A DNA stretch of 64,000 nt from Pseudomonas spelaei (GTDB lineage: Bacteria > Pseudomonadota > Gammaproteobacteria > Pseudomonadales > Pseudomonadaceae): positions 62,001-126,000 of the forward strand of contig NZ_WNNK01000004.1 of assembly GCF_009724245.1 (NCBI RefSeq), written 5' to 3'. Within the stretch, counting starts at the first letter, position 1. Each line of letters opens with the position of its first letter. Positions 1 to 10,904 of the stretch are shown piece by piece. The notes under the pieces were generated by a model, which saw only the letters and a list, made by a program, of their open reading frames with translations, had not been told where the DNA came from and ran no database searches. The translations under genes and the position numbers were made by a program.

Positions 1-625
1 CGTCCTGTCCAGCCAGTTCGAACGCCAGCCACGCCAATTGTGGCGTCATTTGGCCGGGCGGCCCTTCACGTAAATAAAGGCTGCGAACAATGCCATCGCT
101 GTCGGCCTCGACATTGATATGGCCAACACCCCGGGCACAATCACGTAACGGCAGCACGGGTTGGATTTGCGCCACAGGCTGACCGTAGCGGGGCGCTCCC
201 TCGCGAATCAGTGGCAGCAATACATTGCCGGCGTTGCAGATGGCTTCGGCCAAACGCTGATCATTGTCGGGCTCACGCGCCGGTTCGCTGAAAATCACAT
301 CAAACAGAATACCTGCAGGCTTGGCAGCGCTCAGGCGATCAATGAGGTCGGCATGCACACGTCGCGACCACGGCCACTGGCCCAATTGTTTAAGGCTGCG
401 GTCATCAATGGTCACCAGCAGAATGCGCGGATCAACCGGCAAAGGGCTCAAACGGCGGAGGCTGTCATACAGCAGGTTATTGGGGGAGAGTCCCGGGCTG
501 AGCGACAGGAATGCCGTCATGGGCAACAACAGGAGGCTGATCCACAGCCACTCACGAACCAGGCCGTTGAACAGCCGCTGGGCCTGAGTCGGCTGGCGCT
601 TTTCAGCCCTGCGCCACAGCCTCAC
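1..625 (-). CDS. CHASE2 sensor-domain protein (partial, C-terminus outside window)
   Basis: Translating the minus strand from a GTG at 625 gives an uninterrupted reading frame to the window edge (about 208 residues). A membrane segment near residues 26-45 (WLWISLLLLPMTAFLSL) is followed by a typical extracytoplasmic CHASE2 domain, with the patterns ILLVTIDDRSLKQLGQWPW, GILFDVIFSEP and GHINVEADSDGIVRSLYL. CHASE2 proteins usually carry a histidine kinase, cyclase or kinase output after further membrane helices; that part lies outside the window, so the output is unknown. The frame opens two codons after the fecR stop, so the two are probably co-transcribed. Together with the response regulator at 2493 it may form a sensory system, but no kinase domain is visible here. 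The GTG start has only a weak ribosome site. Confidence 0.8.
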   Translation of the reverse strand, partial: MRLWRRAEKRQPTQAQRLFNGLVREWLWISLLLLPMTAFLSLSPGLSPNNLLYDSLRRLSPLPVDPRILLVTIDDRSLKQLGQWPWSRRVHADLIDRLSAAKPAGILFDVIFSEPAREPDNDQRLAEAICNAGNVLLPLIREGAPRYGQPVAQIQPVLPLRDCARGVGHINVEADSDGIVRSLYLREGPPGQMTPQLAWLAFELAGQD

Positions 626-628
626 CGG

Positions 629-1642
629 TCAACCGCCGGAGGTCTGCTGCACACGCGTCGCGGGTGGGTAGTAGAAAATGTCATAGACCCCGGTGGCGCC
701 CTCCAGTCCCTGTTCATCATAGGCAGACAAGCGCACGTGGTAGAACGACGCTTTCAGCCCAGTGAAGCTCATTTGCGGCTTACTGGAGAAGTTTTCCTGT
801 TTGATGTTCATGAATTCCTTATCGGTAGCGACCTGTGCCCGATAACGCTGAGCGCCCGGCAGCGGTCGCAGGAACAGGGTCCAGACCGGCGCGTCGCCCT
901 TCTGGCCATCCTGGCCCACCAAGGTGGGTGGGTCCAGCAGCTCCACTGGCTTGAGCTCCCCTTGTTTCTTGAACACCAAACCTTGGCGTGCGCCGACCTT
1001 CACTTCGCCCGCTACCGGACCAACCACCGGTTTCTTTTTAACGGGTTTGGTGGTGGGCGGCGTCTCGTCCCGATTGACTGCCACTTGTCCATTGAGCACC
1101 TCGACCACCGATTGTTCGCCATCGTTGCGAACCCGGAAGTGCGTACCGCGTACACCCAGCACGCCCACCGGGGTCACAATCTGGAAACGGTCATAATCGC
1201 TGGCACGTTTGATCACATAGGCCTCGACCTGACCCTGCTCAAGAATGACCTGAGGGATCGCCTGTTCCTCCACCAAGTGCAATCGGACCTGGGAACTGGA
1301 CGGCAGCACGATCCGTGAACCATCCCCCAACAACAGGCTGACAAATGCCGAAGGGGAGGTTTTCACACTCTCCTGCTCATCAATAACCATACCTTCCATC
1401 AGAACCGTCGACACGCCTTTGTCATCCAGCTTCCAGGCTTCGCCTGTCAGATGCTGAACGACAGCCGGCAACGGCTGCGCACGACATAGCAGATTGTCGT
1501 CAACGTAGGGGGCACGGGGAAGAGCGGGGCGCGCAACGGCAGGCAGACTCAATGCGCCCAGAGAAACGATCAGGCCTGAGCCCAACAGTGTGGAAAAGAG
1601 GTGGCGGTATCGGTAGGAAAAGGAGGTCATGGCGCTCATCAA
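629..1642 (-). CDS. FecR-domain periplasmic protein
   Basis: A 337-residue protein. The N-terminus has a basic stretch and a hydrophobic segment (LFSTLLGSGLIVSLGALSL) ending in an A-x-A site, so export is expected. Residues about 85-195 form a FecR domain (LLLGDGSRIVLPSSSQVRL, then VTPVGVLGVRGTHFRV). A Lys/Pro-rich linker (TTKPVKKKPVV) leads to a C-terminal beta-rich region resembling a fibronectin-type fold. Unlike classical FecR it lacks an N-terminal anti-sigma segment with a central membrane helix, and no sigma-factor gene is next to it, so it is more likely a periplasmic scaffold or sensor partner. It lies just upstream of the CHASE2 gene. The ATG at 1642 is used; an ATG at 1630 would remove four residues. 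Confidence 0.85.
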   Translation of the reverse strand: MMSAMTSFSYRYRHLFSTLLGSGLIVSLGALSLPAVARPALPRAPYVDDNLLCRAQPLPAVVQHLTGEAWKLDDKGVSTVLMEGMVIDEQESVKTSPSAFVSLLLGDGSRIVLPSSSQVRLHLVEEQAIPQVILEQGQVEAYVIKRASDYDRFQIVTPVGVLGVRGTHFRVRNDGEQSVVEVLNGQVAVNRDETPPTTKPVKKKPVVGPVAGEVKVGARQGLVFKKQGELKPVELLDPPTLVGQDGQKGDAPVWTLFLRPLPGAQRYRAQVATDKEFMNIKQENFSSKPQMSFTGLKASFYHVRLSAYDEQGLEGATGVYDIFYYPPATRVQQTSGG

Positions 1643-1784
1643 GATTCTGGTTCTAATGGGTCATCAGAAAGCACTTTCAGAAAGCGTCTTGCAGCAGGAA
1701 GACCTTGAACGCCGCCTACGATACCCGATGATGTATCGCACTCGATAGCGGTAATGTCTGAGCGTGGAATCCATTGCAGAGGAT

Positions 1785-1931
1785 GACACGTCCCTGTGTC
1801 GAACCCGGGTTATATCCCGGTCCGGGGTACATATCGAAGAGATACCCTCCCTCTCATCCCTCCGACAACAGTCCGTAGCGAACCTCGGACTGCGGTTGAC
1901 ACATCCTGTGTCGGAGCGCGTCCCGCGCTCC
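1785..1931 (-). promoter_or_regulatory. Run of six consecutive hairpins in the putative fecR leader
   Basis: Six inverted repeats follow one another: 1785-1800 (GACAC, 6-nt loop), 1805-1820 (CCGGG, 6-nt loop), 1825-1847 (GGGTA), 1869-1892 (CAGTCCG, 10-nt loop), 1898-1912 (GACACA, TCC loop) and 1913-1931 (GGAGCGCG, TCC loop). Read on the minus strand, towards fecR, three loops contain GGA (AGGGAC, GGA and GGA), the arrangement bound by RsmA/CsrA proteins. CAGGGACG at the fecR-proximal hairpin fits the Pseudomonas CANGGAYG Rsm pattern. There is no T-run terminator after the array, so a structured 5' leader is more likely than a free small RNA. The function is inference. Confidence 0.45.
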
Positions 1932-2018
1932 AATCTGTGTGTCACTCAGCGGGAGAGAATTTACCTACAGCGGAGGTGCATCAGGGGAATCTGCAACATT
2001 TGTTCAGATTCAGCACGA

Positions 2019-2273
2019 CTAGAAGACCCAGCGCTGGCCCTCCTGAGTCTCGCTGGCGTGCTGGAACGGCGAAGCCGCGAACCCCATTCCATCGCCTGGT
2101 TCACTTAATGTCTGCCGCTCGTCAAACGGGGTAGGCGCCGCCGCAGGACCGGAAGCACCGATCGTTTCCGTCCCCAGGCCCGCCGCGATCACCAACAAAA
2201 CCATCCGCCCCCACACATTGACCCGCTCCATGACGATCGCTCGTCTCGACACAGCATAACGCCTGATTGCCAT
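2019..2273 (-). CDS. Small putative exported protein
   Basis: An 84-codon frame with ATG at 2273 preceded by a purine-rich ribosome site (AGGAAAAGGATCA). Residues about 23-41 (RMVLLVIAAGLGTETIGAS) look like a signal or anchor segment after a basic N-terminus; the remainder is Pro/Ala/Glu-rich with no recognisable domain. It is the first frame of the leftward group leading to fecR, separated from it by the hairpin run. I do not recognise the family. A second ATG at 2231 would leave a shorter product with the same hydrophobic segment. Confidence 0.4.
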   Translation of the reverse strand: MAIRRYAVSRRAIVMERVNVWGRMVLLVIAAGLGTETIGASGPAAAPTPFDERQTLSEPGDGMGFAASPFQHASETQEGQRWVF

Positions 2274-2492
2274 TGATCCTTTTCCTGACGGTCCCGAGCC
2301 GGTATCTTCCCAGCTTGGGTATTGATGACTTCCAACGGCTTAACGGCCATTTGATATCAGCGTACCTAGAGATGCAGGGGGCTTGAGAATTTGGCGATAA
2401 TTGTTCAGATTCAACAGCTAGAATTTACGCAGTACCCCCTCATCGAAACAGGCCGACGACTGCCGCACTCTTCAAGAAGAAAGGACCCTCCC

Positions 2493-3212
2493 ATGCGTGT
2501 CGCAATACTGGATGACGAACCTGCAGAATTACGGCGGGTGGAACAGACACTGCGACAAATCCCCACCGCCTCGGAACAGCCATGGACGCTGCATTGCTTT
2601 GAGAACGGTGAAGACCTGCTGCGCCAACTACGCCGCGAAACATTCGACCTACTGATCCTGGACTGGCAGTTACCTGACTTGAGCGGTTTGGCGCTGTTGC
2701 GCTGGACGCGTGAGCACATGGAGGTACCACCCGCCGCCATCATGCTCACCAGCCGAGATGCCGAGAGCGATATCGTCCAGGCGCTGAACAGCGGCGCAGA
2801 TGACTACGTCAGCAAGCCCTTTCGCCCCAACGAGCTCAAGGCTCGGGTGACGGCTGTCCTGCGACGCCATGGATTGCAGAAATCTGCCGCCAGCGAAGTG
2901 CTCACATTCAACGACCTGACATTCGATGACGCCGAGCTGACCGTCACTCGGGCCGGCAAGCCCATCAGCCTGACCGAACGCGAATACCGCTTGGCTCGTT
3001 GCCTCTTTGCTAACTTGGCACGTCCGCTGTCCCGTGAGTACCTCTATGAACGGTTCTGGACCCATGAAGAGATGGTGTCCTCACGCCCACTGGATACGCA
3101 TATCTATCGCCTGCGCAACAAGCTGGGGCTTACTGCGGATAGGGGTTGGCAGTTGCTGACGATCTATGGATACGGGTATCGGTTGGAGAGTGTGACAACC
3201 ACTGACAACTGA
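2493..3212 (+). CDS. OmpR-family response regulator
   Basis: A 239-residue two-component response regulator. The N-terminal receiver has the acidic pair D7-D8, the phospho-acceptor D57 (LILDWQLPD), the conserved Thr/Ser in IMLTSRD and the Lys in YVSKPF. The C-terminal winged-helix DNA-binding domain is of the OmpR/PhoB type (LTEREYRLARCLF, DTHIYRLRNKLG, IYGYGYRLE). The start at 2493 follows AAGGA with good spacing; the frame stays open upstream but that extension does not resemble a receiver domain. No histidine kinase is adjacent in the window. The divergent FecR/CHASE2 group is the likeliest functional partner, with the kinase possibly being the CHASE2 protein itself. Confidence 0.92.
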   Translation: MRVAILDDEPAELRRVEQTLRQIPTASEQPWTLHCFENGEDLLRQLRRETFDLLILDWQLPDLSGLALLRWTREHMEVPPAAIMLTSRDAESDIVQALNSGADDYVSKPFRPNELKARVTAVLRRHGLQKSAASEVLTFNDLTFDDAELTVTRAGKPISLTEREYRLARCLFANLARPLSREYLYERFWTHEEMVSSRPLDTHIYRLRNKLGLTADRGWQLLTIYGYGYRLESVTTTDN

Positions 3213-3224
3213 GGCGCTTTTTGA

Positions 3225-3240
3225 TGTTCCACGTGGAGCA
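3225..3240. promoter_or_regulatory. parS-like centromere site (one mismatch)
   Basis: TGTTCCACGTGGAGCA matches the 16-bp Pseudomonas parS palindrome TGTTCCACGTGGAACA except for one base in the right arm. It lies in the gap between the response regulator and the gyrB terminator. ParB, encoded at 17949, binds such sites for chromosome segregation. Confidence 0.65.
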
Positions 3241-3270
3241 TTTCTAAAAACCTCAATTCCAGCTCAATAA

Positions 3271-3304
3271 AAAAGGCCAACGCTAAGCGTTGGCCTTTTT
3301 CGTT
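3271..3304. terminator. Bidirectional Rho-independent terminator
   Basis: A perfect stem (GGCCAACGCT with AGCGTTGGCC, 3275-3295) is flanked by an A-run on the left and a T-run on the right, between two convergent genes. It can end both the response-regulator and gyrB transcripts. Confidence 0.9.
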
Positions 3305-3323
3305 TTACTGACTCAGAGCCCGA

Positions 3324-6849
<3,526 letters not shown>

Positions 6850-6869
6850 CTAGCTTCTGCTGAACATGA

Positions 6870-7973
6870 TTACAGGCGCATCGGCATGACAACGTACGCC
6901 GAGTCATCGTTGTCGGACTCTTGCACCAGGGCGCTGCTGTTGGAGTCGGACAGAATCAGGCGAACCTGTTCGGTGGTCATCACACCCAGCACGTCCAACA
7001 GGTAGCTGACGTTGAAGCCGATTTCCAGGTTGCCGCCGTTGTAGTCGACGCCCACTTCTTCTTCCGCTTCTTCCTGCTCCGGGTTGTTGGCCTGGATTTT
7101 CAGCTGACCGTTGGCCAGTTGCAGGCGAATACCACGGTACTTTTCGTTGGACAGAATTGCTGTACGGCTAAACGCTTCACGCAGGGCCTGACGATCACCG
7201 ATCACCAGCTTGTCGCCACCTTTAGGCAGCACACGCTCGTAGTCCGGGAACTTGCCGTCTACCAGCTTGGAGGTGAAGGTGAACTCGCCGGTGGTCGCGC
7301 GGATATGGTGCTGGCCCAGGACAATGCTGACGTTACCGTCCGGTTCGGTGAGCAGACGTGCCAGCTCAAGGATACCTTTACGTGGCACGATGACCTGGTG
7401 GCGATCCGGCTGACCAATATCAGCCTTCATCGAGCACATGGCCAGACGGTGACCGTCGGTGGCTACAGCGCGGATGATGCCTTCCGATACTTCCAGTAGC
7501 ATGCCATTGAGGTAGTAACGCACATCCTGCTGGGCCATGGCGAAGCTGGTGCGCTCGATCAAGCGACGCAGCCGGCTTTGTTCCAGGCTGCAGGTCAGCG
7601 AACCCGGGCCTTCTTCCACGGTCGGGAAATCGTTGGCCGGCAAGGTGGACAGCGTGAAACGGCTGCGACCGGCCTTGACCACCAGCTTCTGCTCGTCGAC
7701 CTTGATGTCGATCAGTGCATCATTGGGCAGGCTTTTGCAGATATCCATCAGCTTGCGCGCCGGCACGGTGATCTCGCCAGGCTCGGCGGGCTCTTCCAGT
7801 TGGACACGACCAACCAGTTCGACTTCCAGGTCGGTACCGGTCAGCGACAGTTGTTGGCCTTCAACAACCAACAATACGTTGGAAAGCACCGGCAAGGTCT
7901 GTCGGCGCTCGACGACGCCTGCGACCAGTTGCAGGGGTTTCAACAGGGCTTCGCGTTGAATGGTGAAATGCAT
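6870..7973 (-). CDS. dnaN: DNA polymerase III subunit beta (sliding clamp)
   Basis: A 367-residue beta clamp of normal length with three repeated clamp domains; it forms a dimeric ring that tethers DNA polymerase III to DNA. Recognisable parts are the N-terminus MHFTIQREALLKPLQLVAGV, the central VATDGHRLAMC segment and the C-terminal YVVMPMRL, which forms the partner-binding pocket edge. It sits between dnaA (39 bp upstream) and recF (20 bp downstream), the conserved order. Confidence 0.99.
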   Translation of the reverse strand: MHFTIQREALLKPLQLVAGVVERRQTLPVLSNVLLVVEGQQLSLTGTDLEVELVGRVQLEEPAEPGEITVPARKLMDICKSLPNDALIDIKVDEQKLVVKAGRSRFTLSTLPANDFPTVEEGPGSLTCSLEQSRLRRLIERTSFAMAQQDVRYYLNGMLLEVSEGIIRAVATDGHRLAMCSMKADIGQPDRHQVIVPRKGILELARLLTEPDGNVSIVLGQHHIRATTGEFTFTSKLVDGKFPDYERVLPKGGDKLVIGDRQALREAFSRTAILSNEKYRGIRLQLANGQLKIQANNPEQEEAEEEVGVDYNGGNLEIGFNVSYLLDVLGVMTTEQVRLILSDSNSSALVQESDNDDSAYVVMPMRL

Positions 7974-8012
7974 GGTCTAGTCCCTTGCCTTAATAAGCTG
8001 CGCTGGTGTTCA

Positions 8013-9533
8013 TCAAGTAGTCAGTGTACGCAGCAGGTTCTTGTAGTCCTCGCGAATATCCGCGTCGGATTCCTTAAGTTCGTTGATCTTGCGGCACGCA
8101 TGCAAGACCGTAGTGTGGTCGCGACCGCCAAACACATCACCGATTTCCGGCAAGCTGTGGTTGGTCAGCTCCTTGGAGAGTGCCATGGCCACCTGACGAG
8201 GACGAGCCACCGAGCGCGAACGGCGCTTGGATAACAGGTCGGAAATCTTGATCTTGTAGTACTCGGCCACCGTGCGTTGAATGTTATCCACACTGACCAG
8301 TTTGTCTTGCAGTGCCAACAGGTCCTTCAGGGACTCGCGAATCAGCTCGATCGTGATGTCGCGACCCATGAAGTGCGAGTGAGCGATGACCCGTTTGAGC
8401 GCGCCTTCCAGTTCACGCACGTTGGAGCGAATGCGCTGGGCGATGAAGAATGCCGCGTCGTGGGGCAGATCGACTTTCGCCTGATCGGCCTTTTTCATCA
8501 GGATCGCCACCCGGGTTTCCAGCTCCGGCGGCTCTACCGCGACGGTCAGGCCCCAACCAAAGCGCGACTTCAAGCGCTCTTCCAGGCCTTCGATTTCCTT
8601 CGGATAACGGTCACTGGTCAAGATGACCTGCTGGCCACCTTCGAGCAAGGCGTTGAACGTGTGGAAAAACTCTTCCTGGGAACGTTCTTTACGGGCGAAG
8701 AATTGAATGTCATCGATCAACAGCGCATCAACGGAACGGTAAAACCGTTTGAACTCGTTGATGGCATTGAGCTGCAAGGCCTTGACCATGTCAGCCACGA
8801 AGCGCTCCGAGTGCAGGTACACAACCTTGGCATTCGGGTTCTTCTTTAATAGGTGGTTACCCACAGCATGCATCAAGTGAGTCTTACCCAAGCCAACCCC
8901 ACCATAAAGGAAGAGCGGGTTGTAGCCGTGCTTGGGGTTGTCGGCGACCTGCCAGGCGGCCGCGCGGGCCAACTGGTTGGATTTACCTTCGACAAAGTTC
9001 TCAAACGTGAACGTACGATTCAGGTAGCTGGTGTGCTTGAGCGCACCTTCGACCTGCACGGTACGCTGTTCGGCACGAATCGGGGCCTGCTGTGAGCTGG
9101 CACCCGCCATCGGGTCGAAGCTGTCGCGGGAAGGCTCTTCGCTCATCGGCGCGTTTTTCTGCGCCGATGATTTAGAACGAGTCGGTGCAGCGGGCGCAAC
9201 TGGCGTGTTAACCGGTGCCGCCGCAGCCTGCGCGTGCGATGCGGCAGCCGCCAACGGCGCGTTCGGAGCAGCACGCGGTGCGGAACTGCGCTTGCTACCT
9301 ATTAATAAGGAGAGCACGGGGGAAAGCCCATTGCCATGTTCATCGAGCAATTCGAGAACGCGGCTCAGGTACTTCTCGTTGACCCAGTCGAGAACAAAAC
9401 GATTGGGTGCGTAGACACGCAACTCGTCGCCTTCGGCTTCGACCTGTAGCGGACGGATCCAGGTGTTGAATTGCTGGGCAGGCAGCTCATCGCGCAAAAG
9501 CTCCACGCACTGCTGCCAAAGTTCCACTGACAC
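8013..9533 (-). CDS. dnaA: Chromosomal replication initiator protein DnaA
   Basis: A 506-residue DnaA. Domain I (residues 1-80) begins with [20 protein letters not shown]. Domain II is a long Ala/Pro-rich linker (about 85-150). Domain III is the AAA+ module with Walker A GGVGLGKT (211-218) and Walker B LLIDDIQF (271-278). Domain IV has the box-binding signature [15 protein letters not shown]. It melts oriC and starts replication. The start is GTG at 9533; upstream lies the DnaA-box cluster, so autoregulation by DnaA binding is likely. It is transcribed away from oriC and heads the dnaA-dnaN-recF-gyrB group. Confidence 0.99.
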   Translation of the reverse strand: MSVELWQQCVELLRDELPAQQFNTWIRPLQVEAEGDELRVYAPNRFVLDWVNEKYLSRVLELLDEHGNGLSPVLSLLIGSKRSSAPRAAPNAPLAAAASHAQAAAAPVNTPVAPAAPTRSKSSAQKNAPMSEEPSRDSFDPMAGASSQQAPIRAEQRTVQVEGALKHTSYLNRTFTFENFVEGKSNQLARAAAWQVADNPKHGYNPLFLYGGVGLGKTHLMHAVGNHLLKKNPNAKVVYLHSERFVADMVKALQLNAINEFKRFYRSVDALLIDDIQFFARKERSQEEFFHTFNALLEGGQQVILTSDRYPKEIEGLEERLKSRFGWGLTVAVEPPELETRVAILMKKADQAKVDLPHDAAFFIAQRIRSNVRELEGALKRVIAHSHFMGRDITIELIRESLKDLLALQDKLVSVDNIQRTVAEYYKIKISDLLSKRRSRSVARPRQVAMALSKELTNHSLPEIGDVFGGRDHTTVLHACRKINELKESDADIREDYKNLLRTLTT

Positions 9534-9589
9534 GGATATCCCCTAAGTTGAAAGCCGGTGAGGCAAAAACAGCCGCCATTGTAGCGGCC

Positions 9590-9960
9590 AGCCGTCCACT
9601 TATCCACATGTAGGTTGCTCACAGACCACCAAGAATCAATGTCTTAACCGTAAAAAAGGCGACAAATGGTCTGTGCATAAGCTCTGTGGATAAGCGACCC
9701 TAAGCTCGTTGTACAAGTGGGGGCGAAAGTCTGTGGGTAACTGGCCTGTGGATAACTAGCCCTTCCACACACAGCTTATCCGATAGCGCAGCACAGGCAG
9801 AGCACCGCTTCTCCCCCGTGTTGTCATTCTCTGTACACCACGTAAAACATGGCCTTAAGGTAGTTATCCACAGAGGATGCCCTCCCTAGCTTTTATAAGC
9901 TTTACAGAAAAGCTTTAAATAACTTCCTTCTTTATTTTTATATCTATGGCATTGCTCGTG
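9590..9960. other. oriC: Chromosomal replication origin oriC
   Basis: Between divergent dnaA and rpmH lie four perfect DnaA boxes (TTATCCACA or its complement) at 9600-9608, 9685-9693, 9747-9755 and 9864-9872. Near-matches are TGTGCATAA (9672-9680) and TGTGGGTAA (9732-9740). An AT-rich stretch (about 9888-9950, e.g. TTATTTTTATATCTATGG) is the likely unwinding element. Position and composition match the established Pseudomonas dnaA-rpmH origin. The rest of this 575-bp gap holds the rpmH promoter. Confidence 0.95.
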
Positions 9961-10019
9961 AAAGCCCGACAGGTTGAAAACGTCCCGAATACCTAATTGA
10001 AGGAAAAGCTGGTTGGAAA

Positions 10020-10048
10020 TTGACCTAGAGGCTTGCTTTCTCTAGAAT
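10020..10048 (+). promoter_or_regulatory. Sigma-70 promoter of rpmH
   Basis: TTGACC (10020-10025) and TAGAAT (10043-10048) are separated by exactly 17 bp, 61 bp upstream of the rpmH start. A near-consensus strong promoter, as expected for a ribosomal protein operon. Confidence 0.75.
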
Positions 10049-10108
10049 CGCCGGTCTCTTAAAACGGGGGCCATTCCGGCCCGTTGTGGACGAACCAGGT
10101 AACACGCC

Positions 10109-10243
10109 ATGAAACGTACTTTCCAACCCAGCACTATCAAACGCGCCCGTACCCACGGCTTCCGTGCCCGCATGGCCACCAAGAACGGTCGTGCCGTCCT
10201 GTCGCGTCGTCGCGCCAAAGGTCGTGCGCGTCTGGCAGTTTGA
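10109..10243 (+). CDS. rpmH: 50S ribosomal protein L34
   Basis: A 44-residue highly basic protein beginning [18 protein letters not shown] and ending [12 protein letters not shown], the invariant L34 sequence. It is a component of the large ribosomal subunit. It lies directly to the right of oriC and begins the conserved rpmH-rnpA-yidD-yidC group. Confidence 0.99.
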   Translation: MKRTFQPSTIKRARTHGFRARMATKNGRAVLSRRRAKGRARLAV

Positions 10244-10256
10244 TAATCCGGCACTG

Positions 10257-10664
10257 GTGGTGAGTCAGGACTTCAGTCGGGAAAAGCGTCTGCTAACCCC
10301 CCGGCATTTCAAGGCAGTCTTTGACTCCCCCACCGGCAAGGTTCCGGGGAAAAATCTCCTGCTCCTTGCGCGTAACAACGATCTTGATCACCCCCGTCTC
10401 GGGTTGGTGATTGGCAAGAAGAGCGTAAAGCTCTCCGTTGAGCGCAATCGCCTCAAGCGTCTGATGCGCGAATCGTTTCGCCTCCACCAGGACACTCTGG
10501 TTGGTTGGGATATTGTTATCGTCGCGCGCAAAGGCTTGGGGGATGTAGAAAACCCCGAATTGATTCAGCATTTCGGCAAGCTCTGGAAACGTTTGGCTCG
10601 TACCAACAAGCCAGCACCAGCAGTCAGCACCGAAACTGTAGGGGTAGACAGTACTGATGCGTAA
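10257..10664 (+). CDS. rnpA: Ribonuclease P protein component
   Basis: A basic protein of about 135 residues that assists the RNase P RNA in cutting the 5' leader off pre-tRNAs. The family signature is present: [19 protein letters not shown] followed by [10 protein letters not shown]. The start is one of two consecutive GTG codons (10257 or 10260), 13-16 bp after rpmH; the frame is open further upstream, but that part overlaps rpmH and is not RnpA-like. It overlaps yidD by 8 bp, suggesting translational coupling. Confidence 0.95.
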   Translation: MVSQDFSREKRLLTPRHFKAVFDSPTGKVPGKNLLLLARNNDLDHPRLGLVIGKKSVKLSVERNRLKRLMRESFRLHQDTLVGWDIVIVARKGLGDVENPELIQHFGKLWKRLARTNKPAPAVSTETVGVDSTDA

Positions 10665-10902
10665 ACTGGCCCTCGTTCCGATCCAGTTTTACCGCTATGC
10701 CATTAGTCCCCTGATGGCAGATCACTGTCGTTTCTACCCCAGTTGTTCCTGCTACGCGTTGGAAGCCATAGAAAATCATGGCCTTCTGCGCGGTGGCTGG
10801 CTGGCCTTTCGTCGTTTAGGTCGCTGTCATCCGTGGAATCCCGGTGGTTATGACCCGGTTCCACCTATCCCTACCTCCCGTTCTTCTTCGATGGCCGAGT
10901 AA
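10657..10902 (+). CDS. yidD: Membrane protein insertion efficiency factor YidD
   Basis: An 81-residue YidD/DUF37 protein thought to assist YidC-dependent membrane insertion. The conserved core is [15 protein letters not shown] (three cysteines) and [15 protein letters not shown]. The C-terminal tail is short and Ser-rich. It overlaps rnpA and is followed by yidC after only 2 bp. Confidence 0.97.
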   Translation: MRKLALVPIQFYRYAISPLMADHCRFYPSCSCYALEAIENHGLLRGGWLAFRRLGRCHPWNPGGYDPVPPIPTSRSSSMAE

Positions 10903-10904
10903 TC

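Noticed and set aside
1785..1931. Free-standing RsmX/Y/Z small RNA
   Set aside because: No GacA upstream element (TGTAAG...CTTACA) and no terminator were seen; a structured leader is more likely.
1764..2134. Two overlapping plus-strand frames in the fecR upstream region
   Set aside because: Composition is driven by the hairpin array; there is no ribosome site, signal or domain, and the minus strand gives a better explanation.
2401..2424. Sigma-70 promoter TTGTTC/TAGAAT before the response regulator
   Set aside because: The spacer is only 12 bp, too short for a functional promoter.
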